Below are positions 1 through 5,700 of a stretch of DNA of 7,226 nt, one piece after another (position 1 is the first letter of the stretch; every line of letters starts with the position of its first letter). Origin of the DNA: Acidobacteriaceae bacterium (lineage in GTDB: Bacteria; Acidobacteriota; Terriglobia; Terriglobales; Acidobacteriaceae); contig PMGP01000453.1 of NCBI GenBank assembly GCA_003156235.1, positions 284 through 7,509 of the forward strand. The letters are read 5' to 3'. The translations under genes and the position numbers were made by a program. The notes beneath the pieces were generated by a model. That model made no database searches and was not told the origin of the DNA. It saw only the letters and a list, made by a program, of their open reading frames with translations.

Positions 1-21
1 AACCAACTGAGCTACGTCCCC
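1..21 (-). tRNA. 5' end of a tRNA gene, cut by the window edge
   Basis: Read on the minus strand, bases 21 to 1 begin GGGGACG (seven acceptor-stem bases), then TA at positions 8-9, GCTC for the 5' D-stem, and AGTTGGTT with the invariant A14 and G18-G19 of the D-loop. That is the standard start of a bacterial elongator tRNA. The anticodon, variable loop and T-arm lie beyond the left edge, so the amino acid cannot be assigned. A TATAAG box lies just upstream on the same strand. The tRNA is codirectional with, and downstream of, the IclR-type gene. Confidence 0.85.
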
Positions 22-29
22 TGATGAAG

Positions 30-58
30 CTTATATCTCAAACATGAATAAGTGTATC
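30..58 (-). promoter_or_regulatory. Candidate promoter of the tRNA gene
   Basis: On the minus strand a TATAAG hexamer (35-30) matches five of six bases of the -10 consensus. It lies about seven bases before a plausible start point just upstream of the tRNA's first base. Seventeen bases further upstream is GATACA (58-53), a weak -35 box matching only the last three consensus bases. Strong -10 elements very close to the mature 5' end are usual for tRNA genes. The same stretch contains nested inverted repeats: CTGAT/ATCAG (21-25, 56-60) and CTTAT/ATAAG (30-34, 48-52). Confidence 0.45.
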
Positions 59-66
59 AGAGACAA

Positions 67-91
67 CGGGCCTTGGGAGACCATCGGCCCG
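67..91 (-). terminator. Candidate terminator hairpin after the IclR gene
   Basis: CGGGCC (67-72) and GGCCCG (86-91) form a perfect six-base-pair stem. TGG (74-76) and CCA (81-83) add an inner stem closed by a four-base loop. On the minus strand the hairpin lies about 55 bases after the iclR-type stop codon and is followed by TTGTCTCT, a mixed rather than continuous T-tract. It is placed correctly to separate the regulator transcript from the tRNA unit, but the weak tail leaves intrinsic termination unproven. Confidence 0.4.
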
Positions 92-146
92 GAAAGAAGC
101 GACGCATTGATTAAACCAGTGCTAGCCCTCCAGACGCGCCCTGGCC

Positions 147-959
147 TTAGGCTGGCCATATGGCGCGGTTGCCCCGGCCGCCGGGAACGAACCCCATATC
201 GACTGAAATGCCCCGCACACACTGCAGCAAGTGATTGGCTATCGAAGGCAGCTTCTGCGCCGTCACACGGAACGATGGCCCGGAGACGCTCACCGCCGCC
301 ACCGGCAGACGCTGCGCATCCAGCACCGGCACGGCGATGCAGCGCAGCCCCTCCTCGAACTCCTCGTCGTCCACGGCATAGCCGCGGCGGCGCGTCTTTT
401 CAATCTCCGCGAGCAGGGCATCAACCGTGGATATCGTGCGATTCGTGTACCGTTCAAAGCGAATATGGCCCAGAATATCGGTGATTCGCTCCTCGGGCAG
501 GAACGCCAGAATCGCCTTGCCCACCGAGGTGCAGTGCAGCGGGTTGCTGGCGCCGATACGGGTTATCATGCGCACCGAGCGCGCCGGCTCGATCTTGTCG
601 ATGTAGATCACGTGCGCGCCCTCCAGAATGCACAGGTGCGCCGTCTCCTCGGTCTCGGCCACCAGGCGCCTGAGGTGCGGTTGAGCGCACTCGCGCAAAT
701 CATATTGCTCGATGGCGCGATTGCCCAAATCAAAGAGCTTCAGCCCCAGGCGAAACTTGCCGCCGGCCGTGCGCTCCACCATGCGGTGCTTTTCCAGAAC
801 CATCAGGAAACGATGCGCCGTGCTCTTGTGCAACTGCAGCGACGAGGCAACTTGCGCCAGGCCCAGTGGTGTATCGCTCTCCCCCAGCAATTCAAGCACA
901 GCGAATGCCCGGTCCAGAGCCTGAACTTTGTAGGTGCCTTGCGGGGTTGCTTCTCGCAT
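147..959 (-). CDS. IclR-family transcriptional regulator
   Basis: A 270-residue protein with the full IclR architecture and the family's usual length. Residues ~10-72 form the N-terminal winged helix-turn-helix (ALDRAFAVLELL, then the recognition-helix region LHKSTAHRFLMVLEKH and the wing GGKFRLG). Residues ~85-255 form the effector-binding domain, with family signatures LHCTSVGKAILAFLP, GYAVDDEEFEEGLRCIAVPV and AAVSVSGPSFR. These proteins are cytoplasmic, bind DNA as dimers of dimers and respond to small, often aromatic or organic, acids; the ligand here cannot be read from sequence. I chose the ATG at 959 because GAGGA lies five bases upstream. A TTG four codons earlier (971) would overlap that ribosome binding site. 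The gene is divergent from the cpaE-like genes and has no catabolic gene beside it in this window, so its target is not evident. It may be autoregulated. Confidence 0.93.
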   Translation of the reverse strand: MREATPQGTYKVQALDRAFAVLELLGESDTPLGLAQVASSLQLHKSTAHRFLMVLEKHRMVERTAGGKFRLGLKLFDLGNRAIEQYDLRECAQPHLRRLVAETEETAHLCILEGAHVIYIDKIEPARSVRMITRIGASNPLHCTSVGKAILAFLPEERITDILGHIRFERYTNRTISTVDALLAEIEKTRRRGYAVDDEEFEEGLRCIAVPVLDAQRLPVAAVSVSGPSFRVTAQKLPSIANHLLQCVRGISVDMGFVPGGRGNRAIWPA

Positions 960-994
960 AATGGTCCTCAAATTCGCAAATGGATTTCTCTCTC

Positions 995-1023
995 AGTCTG
1001 CTGGAACTGGGATGGTATGTCAA
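995..1023 (-). promoter_or_regulatory. Candidate promoter of the IclR-family gene with a direct repeat
   Basis: On the minus strand a perfect TTGACA -35 box (1023-1018) is followed after 17 bases by CAGACT (1000-995), a weak -10 box with three of six matches. This leaves a leader of about 30 bases before the AGGA/ATG start. The sequence ATGGTA occurs twice in direct orientation (plus strand 1012-1017 and 1027-1032), 15 bp apart and flanking the -35 box. That is where an autorepressor of this family could bind. The weak -10 would suit an activator-dependent or low-level promoter. Confidence 0.4.
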
Positions 1024-1204
1024 GATATGGTACACATTCCCCAAGGCAGAATTCCCCTCAAAAATGCGCTTTTAAGCCGTTGTGAGACTTGCCGCCTTCC
1101 GTAATCAAATTCTCAATCGACGCTAATGAACCTCTGATCAAGTCATTGTTGCGGTCCAACATTACCTTCAGGGGGTAAAGCCCGCGTTGATTTGCTGCAT
1201 TTGC

Positions 1205-1245
1205 GGCACCCTTCGACAAGCTCAGGGCAGACTAAAAGTCGTGCC
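1205..1245. repeat. Dispersed CTTCGACAAGCTCAGG-type repeat inside an inverted repeat
   Basis: CCCTTCGACAAGCTCAGGG (1209-1227) is a short palindromic-type element that I recognise from many environmental bacterial genomes. There it is often mistranslated as a peptide containing STSSGQ or FDKLRTG. Here it is enclosed by GGCAC (1205-1209) and GTGCC (1241-1245). Between the element and the closing arm is a second small hairpin, GACT-AAA-AGTC (1230-1240). The whole could fold as a three-way junction. Its function is unknown; it behaves like a REP-type intergenic repeat. Confidence 0.6.
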
Positions 1246-1308
1246 CTTTCAAAACATAGACTTATTCAGAGATTTCCTAATGCCGATCACTCTGCCGCCG
1301 ATAACTTA

Positions 1309-1344
1309 AATGAGCCGCTGTTTAGTAATGAGCCGCTGTTTAGT
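1309..1344. repeat. Perfect tandem duplication of an 18-bp unit
   Basis: The unit AATGAGCCGCTGTTTAGT occurs at 1309-1326 and again, without a mismatch or gap, at 1327-1344. It lies 60 bases before the start codon of the first cpaE-like gene. A related but diverged single copy (CCGCTTACTTAGT, about 2941-2953) lies in the leader of the second cpaE-like gene. This suggests the 18-bp duplication arose in the upstream copy only. Confidence 0.9.
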
Positions 1345-1404
1345 TTCCGCGGGCCCGTAAGCATTTTCGTCCTTGTATGCGCAATTAGGAGCAGCAACCT
1401 CGCC

Positions 1405-2604
1405 ATGTCAACCACTATCCCGATCCCCGATCCCGTGATCAGCGCAGGCAACTTGTCCATCGCGGTCATCTGTCCGGACGAGCAACGCCGTAACGACGCT
1501 ATAAGCGCTTTGGGCGAATGTCAGAACGGATCCATCCGGGAGTTTATTTCCTATCCTCCTAACCTTCAAGATGTGGCGCGGACGCTGGGGAATAATTTCG
1601 ACGTCATCGTGATTGACCTGGACAGCGACCCGGAGTATGCCCTCGATCTGGTTGAAAGCATCAGCACCAGTGGCATGGCTACGGCAATCGTGTATTCGGC
1701 GCAGGCCGATCCGGACCTGCTGGTCCGCTGCATGCGCGCCGGCGCACGCGAGTACCTGATGCTGCCTTTCGACAAAGGAGAAATGGCCGATGCACTGATC
1801 AGGGCATCGGCTCTGCGTTCGGCAGTTCGCCCCTCAAAGAAGACAAATGGACGGCTGCTCGTTTTTCTCAGCGCCAAAGGCGGTTCCGGAGCCACCACCC
1901 TGGCCAGCAATTATGCGGTATCGCTGGCCCAGGAATCCCAGAAAAAAACTCTCTTGATCGATCTCAATCTCCCCCTGGGTGACGCGGCCATTAACCTGGG
2001 GATCAAAGCTGAATACTCGATTGTCACCGCATTTCAGAATTCCAGCCGGCTCGACGCGCATTTCCTTTCCGGCTTGCTGGTGCAGCATAGCTCCGGGTTA
2101 TTTGTGCTCGCAGCGCCGAGTGAATTGGCTTCCACGTATGTCTCCACGGACGTCATTGACAAGCTGCTGGAAATAGCCTGCCAGGATTTCGATTATGTGG
2201 TGGTGGACGCAGGATCGAGACTCGACATGCAGTGCAAATATCTCTTCGATGAATCCGCCACCGTCTACCTGGTCACGCAAATCGGCATTCCCGAATTGCG
2301 AAACTCGCATCGCTTGATTACGCAGCTCTCCGCCGAGGGCAGCCCTAAACTCGAAATCGTAATCAACCGCCACGACCCCCGCTCCATGGAAATCGATGAA
2401 GCGCATATTACCAGCGCTCTCACCCGGCCGGCGCAATGGAAAATCCCCAACAATTATGCCGCGGTGCGGCGAATGCAGAACACGGCTACCCCGCTCACCG
2501 AAGAAGACTCGCCGATTTCGCGGGCGATCCAGCAGATGACCCGATCGGTTTGCGGCCAGCCCGCTGTCCCGGAAAAGAAAAAGAAGTTCAGCTTCTTCGG
2601 GTGA
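1405..2604 (+). CDS. CpaE/TadZ-like ATPase, copy 1 (degenerate receiver plus MinD-like domain)
   Basis: A 399-residue soluble protein. Residues ~17-140 resemble a response-regulator receiver: the strand VIVIDLDSD carries Asp71 at the phosphoacceptor position, but the acidic pocket and the conserved strand-5 Lys (here LMLPF) are not convincing, so phosphorylation is doubtful. Residues ~150-375 form a MinD/ParA-type ATPase. The deviant Walker A is AKGGSGATT, keeping signature Lys158 but with Ala163 at the usual P-loop Lys; this atypical form is common in CpaE/TadZ. Asp186 lies in LLIDLNLPLGD and the Walker B-like strand is FDYVVVDAG (Asp268). The protein ends in a basic/aromatic tail, EKKKKFSFFG. 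CpaE/TadZ proteins localise Flp/Tad pilus machinery, but no other pilus gene is present here, so that role is not supported. The start at 1405 is set by alignment with the paralog; GGAG is 13 bases upstream, rather far for a ribosome binding site. About 90% identical to copy 2 in the ATPase half, by eye. Confidence 0.88.
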   Translation: MSTTIPIPDPVISAGNLSIAVICPDEQRRNDAISALGECQNGSIREFISYPPNLQDVARTLGNNFDVIVIDLDSDPEYALDLVESISTSGMATAIVYSAQADPDLLVRCMRAGAREYLMLPFDKGEMADALIRASALRSAVRPSKKTNGRLLVFLSAKGGSGATTLASNYAVSLAQESQKKTLLIDLNLPLGDAAINLGIKAEYSIVTAFQNSSRLDAHFLSGLLVQHSSGLFVLAAPSELASTYVSTDVIDKLLEIACQDFDYVVVDAGSRLDMQCKYLFDESATVYLVTQIGIPELRNSHRLITQLSAEGSPKLEIVINRHDPRSMEIDEAHITSALTRPAQWKIPNNYAAVRRMQNTATPLTEEDSPISRAIQQMTRSVCGQPAVPEKKKKFSFFG

Positions 2605-2732
2605 GAACAAAGCGGTTTTTCATTTCAGGCCTCTTTCTACCCTCTCGGCCCGGCGCAATCAACGTGCCGTGAATCTCTTTTGCGATCAATGCATCTAATA
2701 TTTATAGCGGCCTCTCCCCCAGGGGCGCTCCG
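2605..2732 (+). repeat. Duplicated spacer after cpaE-like copy 1
   Basis: These 128 bases align along their whole length with the 132 bases between the second cpaE-like gene and the S41 start (4208-4339). Shared blocks include GAA-AGCGG just after the stop, the GGC-CAATCAACG block, TTGCG-ATCA-TGC-TCTAA and AGCGGCCT. The end AGGGGCGCTCCG matches the ribosome-binding segment AAGGGCTGCTCCG before the real S41 start. The T-rich, hairpin-like segment present after copy 2 is not preserved here. Confidence 0.75.
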
Positions 2733-2878
2733 GTTGTCCGCTGACTTGTTTTTTCAGCGATATGTCTTTGGTCTTTCCGTGGCCATTTTTTCTCATGGCT
2801 AAGGATTTCTCTTTATCGAGTTTGGCTGTTTTACGTTCCTGCCGGGCGATTACGATGATTCGCATGGCCAGAGACAAA
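2733..2878 (+). pseudogene. Decayed 5' fragment of the S41 protease-like gene
   Basis: This fragment aligns with the first ~50 codons of the S41-family gene starting at 4340. The GTG start is GTT here (2733-2735), and a TGA follows three codons later (2742-2744) where CGCGTGAC became CGCTGAC. In the corrected frame the membrane anchor is readable as FFQRYVFGLSVAIF, against FFQRFVFVLSLAIF in the intact gene. A TAA (2800-2802) comes next, then FLF-EFG, matching FLFGEFG. A weaker match (GATTCGCATGGCCA against GATGCGCATCTACCA) suggests similarity to about 2875. The remainder of the protein, including PDZ and catalytic-fold regions, is absent. No start, open frame or function remains. It is the scar of the tandem duplication that produced the two cpaE-like genes. 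Confidence 0.82.
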
Positions 2879-2958
2879 GCCGCAGTGTGTCCCGAGGATA
2901 AGGTGAGCTAGTCTGTCTTATGCACTAAGGCAGGCTCTAACCGCTTACTTAGTCCCAA

Positions 2959-2987
2959 TTGACCTGCGGTTGTATACCATGTACTAT
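2959..2987 (+). promoter_or_regulatory. Candidate promoter of cpaE-like copy 2
   Basis: TTGACC (2959-2964, five of six -35 matches) is followed after exactly 17 bases by TACTAT (2982-2987, four of six -10 matches). Transcription would start around 2994, giving a leader of only about ten bases. The GGAG at 2988-2991 would then be outside the transcript and could not act as a ribosome binding site, so translation would be nearly leaderless. The equivalent positions before copy 1 do not conserve either hexamer, so the copies may differ in expression. Confidence 0.4.
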
Positions 2988-3004
2988 GGAGCAACCACAT
3001 CGAC

Positions 3005-4207
3005 ATGTCCGCCACTATACAGATTACTGATTCCTCTCGTCAGAGCGCAGGTATATTGTCCACTGCGGTCATCAGTCCGGACATGCATCGCCGTAACGAA
3101 GCAATAAACGCTTTGGGTGAATGTCAGAACGGTCCCATCCGGGAGTTCATTTCCTACCCTCCCAACCTCGACGATATATCGCGGACGCTGGGAAATAACT
3201 ACGACATCGTTCTCGTTGACCTGGACAGTGACCCGGAGTATGCCCTCGATCTGGTAGAAAGCATCAGCACCCGTGGCCTGGCAACCGTAATGGTCTATTC
3301 GGAGCAGAAGGATCCGGACCTGCTTCTCAAGTGTATGCGTGTGGGAGCTCGTGAGTTTCTCACGTTACCCATTGACACGGGCGCCATGTCTGAGGCTCTG
3401 GATCGGGCATCGGCACTGCGCAAGACACTTCGCCCTTCGAATAAGGCGAGCGGCAGGCTGCTTGTATTTCTCAGCGCCAAAGGCGGTTCCGGAGCCACCA
3501 CGCTGGCCTGCAATTATGCGGTATCGCTGGCCCAGGAATCCCAGCAACGAACTCTCTTGATCGATCTCAATCTCCCCCTTGGCGACGCGGCCATTAACCT
3601 GGGGATCAAGGCTGAATACTCGATTGTCACCGCGTTTCAGAATTCCAGCCGGCTCGACGCGCATTTCCTTTCCAACTTGCTGGTGCAGCATAGCTCCGGG
3701 TTATTTGTGCTCGCGGCGCCCAGTGAATTGGCTCCCACTTTTGTCTCCGCTGACGTTATTGACAAGCTGCTGGAAGTAGCCTGCCAGGACTTCGATTATG
3801 TGGTGGTGGACGCGGGGTCAAGGCTTGACTTGCAGCGCAAGCATCTCTTTGATGAATCCGCCACCGTTTACCTGGTCACGCAGGTCGGCATTCCCGAATT
3901 GCGAAACTCGCATCGCCTGATTGCGCAGCTCTCCGCCGAGGGCAGCCCAAAACTCGAAATCGTGATCAACCGCTACGACCCTCGCTCCATGGAAATCGAT
4001 GAAGAGCATATTACCAAGGTTCTCACCCGGCCGGTGTCGTGGAAGATTCCCAACAACTATGCCGCAGTGCGGCGGATGCAGAACACCGCTACCCCGCTCA
4101 CCGAAGATGACTCGCCGATTTCGCAAGCGATCCGGCAGATGACCCGATCGATTTGCGGCCAGCCTGCTATTCCGGAAAAGAAAAAGAAGTTCAGCCTCTT
4201 CGGGTAA
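3005..4207 (+). CDS. CpaE/TadZ-like ATPase, copy 2 (degenerate receiver plus MinD-like domain)
   Basis: A 400-residue paralog of the gene at 1405 with the same architecture. Residues ~18-141 are a receiver-like domain (IVLVDLDSD, Asp72 at the phosphoacceptor position; no strand-5 Lys, here LTLPI). Residues ~151-376 are the MinD-like ATPase, with deviant Walker A AKGGSGATT (Lys159; Ala164 in place of the P-loop Lys), LLIDLNLPLGD (Asp187) and FDYVVVDAG (Asp269). The C-terminus is EKKKKFSLFG. By eye it differs from copy 1 at about 25 of ~250 positions in the ATPase half but about 45 of ~147 in the receiver half. So the putative input domain has diverged much faster than the nucleotide-binding domain. 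It lies 132 bases upstream of the S41-family gene in the same direction and may be cotranscribed with it. No Tad/Flp pilus gene is visible, so the cellular role is open; positioning or scaffolding of an envelope complex is the family-based guess. Confidence 0.9.
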   Translation: MSATIQITDSSRQSAGILSTAVISPDMHRRNEAINALGECQNGPIREFISYPPNLDDISRTLGNNYDIVLVDLDSDPEYALDLVESISTRGLATVMVYSEQKDPDLLLKCMRVGAREFLTLPIDTGAMSEALDRASALRKTLRPSNKASGRLLVFLSAKGGSGATTLACNYAVSLAQESQQRTLLIDLNLPLGDAAINLGIKAEYSIVTAFQNSSRLDAHFLSNLLVQHSSGLFVLAAPSELAPTFVSADVIDKLLEVACQDFDYVVVDAGSRLDLQRKHLFDESATVYLVTQVGIPELRNSHRLIAQLSAEGSPKLEIVINRYDPRSMEIDEEHITKVLTRPVSWKIPNNYAAVRRMQNTATPLTEDDSPISQAIRQMTRSICGQPAIPEKKKKFSLFG

Positions 4208-4212
4208 GAATA

Positions 4213-4244
4213 GGGCGGATTTTCCCGTCCAGACCGGTTTTTTT
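4213..4244 (+). terminator. Weak terminator-like hairpin and T-run between cpaE-like copy 2 and the S41 gene
   Basis: GGGCGG (4213-4218) can pair with CCGTCC (4225-4230), with one G-U pair, around a six-base loop. A run of seven T (4238-4244) begins eight bases after the stem. The gap between stem and T-run makes this a poor intrinsic terminator; partial read-through into the S41 gene is likely if it works at all. The rest of the spacer to 4339 has no clear promoter. TATCAT (4287-4292) could be a -10 box but lacks a properly spaced -35. Confidence 0.25.
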
Positions 4245-4339
4245 CTCTAATTCGGCACAATTCAACGCGCCCCGCACCCCTTGCGCTATCATTGCGTCTA
4301 AAGGGTTGAGCGGCCTGTTTCCCCTCAAGGGCTGCTCCG

Positions 4340-5665
4340 GTGGTGCGCGTGACACGATTCTTCCAGCGATTTGTCTTTGTTCTTTCCTTGGCCATCTTCG
4401 CCGCCCTCGGCCTGGGCTTTCTCTTTGGCGAGTTTGGCTGGTTCGGCGTTCATGCCGGCGGCCAGCAGGATGGCGCCTACCGCCAGATGCGCATCTACCA
4501 AGAGGTGCTCAAGAAGATTCAGACCGAATACGTCACCGATCCCAACATCAACGACGTGACCACCGGCGCTCTTCACGGCCTGCTGGAGTCGCTGGACGCA
4601 GACTCCAGCTACCTGACCCCGACCGAGTACAAAATCTACAAGGAGCGTCCGGCGACGGGCGCTGCGCAGGTGGGCATAACAGTCTCCAAGCGCTATGGCT
4701 ACGCCATCGTGGTCAGCGTTCTGCCCGGTTCGGCTGCCGACAAGGAGCATATCGCGGACGGCGATGTGATCGAGTCCATCGGCGACCAGTCTACGCGCGA
4801 GTTGTCACTGGCTGTCATCCGGCTGCTGCTGGAAGGCAAGCCGGGGACCAATGTGACCCTCTCCGTGGTGCGCCCGCGCAAGTCCGACCCCGACAAGATC
4901 ACGCTGACCCGCTCCATTGCCGCCGTACCTGCGCTCGCCGAGCAGCAGTATGAAGGCGCAACCATTCTCTATCTGAAGCCCGGCGCGCTGACCGCCTCCC
5001 GGGTGGATGAGATTGCCGACAGGATCAAAGCCGCCGGCAAAGACCGCAAGGTGCTGCTGGACCTGCGCGACTCCTCTGGCGGCGACTCTCAAGAAGGATT
5101 GCGGCTGGCCAATTTCTTTGTGAAGCAGGGCACTCTGGCCGCGCTCGAAGGCCAGAAGTTTCCTCGCCAGACCTTTACCGCCGACCCCGCTCTATTCCTG
5201 ACGGACGCGCCTCTGGCCGTGCTGGTGAACCGCGGCACCGCGGGCCCGGCCGAGCTGACGGCCGCCGCCATCGAGGACCTGAAGCGCGGCGATGTGGTGG
5301 GTGAGCGGACCTTCGGCCAGGGCTCGGAGCAGAAAACCCTCGAGCTGCCCGACGGCGCCGCGCTGCTGTTGACCGTGGCCAAGTACCAGTCCCCCGGCGG
5401 CAAGAAGATTCCGGACGAGGCCGTGACGCCCACAGTGGTCGTCGGCAAAGCCTCCGAAGAAGAATTCGAAGAAGCGACGCTTGCCAAAGGCGACGAACCG
5501 CTCAACAAGGCGCTGCAACTGCTGAAGGCGAAAAACGGCGTCCAGGCTACCCAACCCGCCCCGGAAGCGGCTCCCGAGGCCAGCTCAAGCACAGCCACGC
5601 CTGCAACCCCGCCAGCGGCAGAGAAAAAGCCCGGCTTCTGGCGCCGCCTCTTCGGGGCGAAATAG
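4340..5665 (+). CDS. Membrane-anchored PDZ/S41-family protein, predicted pseudoprotease
   Basis: A 441-residue protein of normal CtpA-type length. Residues ~9-29 form a hydrophobic signal anchor after a basic N-terminus, so the rest should lie in the periplasm. Residues ~48-100 match the region before the PDZ domain (DADSSYLTPTEY), ~108-193 form the PDZ domain, and ~200-365 the S41 core with LDLRDSSGGD (~240-249) and VLVNRGTAGPAEL (294-306). In active S41 enzymes this last segment reads N-x-G-S-A-S-A-S-E, followed 25 residues later by Lys in FGKG. Here the nucleophile position is Gly302 and the Lys position is Gln327 (TFGQG), while Glu305 is kept. Both dyad residues are missing, so proteolysis is not expected; peptide binding through PDZ is still plausible. 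A Pro/Ala/Ser-rich linker (~404-430) leads to a basic-aromatic tail, KKPGFWRRLFGAK. The GTG start has AAGGG eight bases upstream; a second GTG follows immediately. A decayed copy of its 5' end lies at 2733. Confidence 0.9.
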   Translation: MVRVTRFFQRFVFVLSLAIFAALGLGFLFGEFGWFGVHAGGQQDGAYRQMRIYQEVLKKIQTEYVTDPNINDVTTGALHGLLESLDADSSYLTPTEYKIYKERPATGAAQVGITVSKRYGYAIVVSVLPGSAADKEHIADGDVIESIGDQSTRELSLAVIRLLLEGKPGTNVTLSVVRPRKSDPDKITLTRSIAAVPALAEQQYEGATILYLKPGALTASRVDEIADRIKAAGKDRKVLLDLRDSSGGDSQEGLRLANFFVKQGTLAALEGQKFPRQTFTADPALFLTDAPLAVLVNRGTAGPAELTAAAIEDLKRGDVVGERTFGQGSEQKTLELPDGAALLLTVAKYQSPGGKKIPDEAVTPTVVVGKASEEEFEEATLAKGDEPLNKALQLLKAKNGVQATQPAPEAAPEASSSTATPATPPAAEKKPGFWRRLFGAK

Positions 5666-5700
5666 AGACTCTAACCCGCCTTTCTCATGTATAGAATCGT

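Larger units (their letters stand above)
1024..1404. other. Intergenic region between the divergent IclR gene and the first cpaE-like gene
   Basis: About 380 bases with no convincing gene. An open frame does run from about 1192 into the downstream gene, but the reasons for treating it as leader are that its translation is the junk reading of a dispersed repeat (HPSTSSGQ) followed by a duplicated NEPLFS, and that the paralog at 3005 begins at the residue equivalent to 1405. The region holds the hairpin repeat at 1205-1245 and the 18-bp tandem repeat at 1309-1344. Just before the start codon is GGAGCA (1388-1393), conserved before the paralog at the same distance. I see no strong sigma-70 promoter for the first cpaE-like gene; the position equivalent to the paralog's -10 box is degenerate. 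Confidence 0.6.
1388..2875 (+). repeat. Left copy of a ~1.6-kb tandem duplication
   Basis: This unit contains the leader GGAGCA, the first cpaE-like gene, the 128-base spacer after it and a decayed 5' fragment of the S41 gene. Each part aligns in the same order with the right copy (2988-4503). The two start codons are exactly 1600 bases apart. The upstream boundary is blurred; faint similarity may extend roughly 60 bases further into the leaders. The downstream boundary lies near the point where the S41 similarity ends, at about 2875. Confidence 0.85.
2988..4503 (+). repeat. Right copy of the ~1.6-kb tandem duplication
   Basis: Contains GGAGCA before the start, the second cpaE-like gene, the 132-base spacer and the first ~55 codons of the intact S41 gene, in the same order as 1388-2875. 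Because the S41 gene continues uninterrupted here, this copy keeps the ancestral downstream junction and the left copy carries the broken one. Confidence 0.85.

Noticed and set aside
231..1085. Long plus-strand open frames opposite the IclR gene
   Set aside because: They are antisense shadows in a high-GC gene; the minus-strand protein has complete IclR signatures and the plus-strand translations resemble no family I know.
1192..1404. N-terminal extension of cpaE-like copy 1 by 71 residues
   Set aside because: The extension translates a dispersed repeat (STSSGQ) and the 18-bp tandem repeat, and the paralog starts at the residue equivalent to 1405.
2695..2877. Small minus-strand open frame of about 60 residues between the cpaE-like genes
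   Set aside because: It lies antisense to the decayed S41 fragment, so its sequence is explained by the duplication; no independent coding evidence.
1405..4207. Tad/Flp pilus locus
   Set aside because: Only CpaE-like proteins are present; no pilin, secretin, CpaF ATPase or TadB/C proteins occur in the window.
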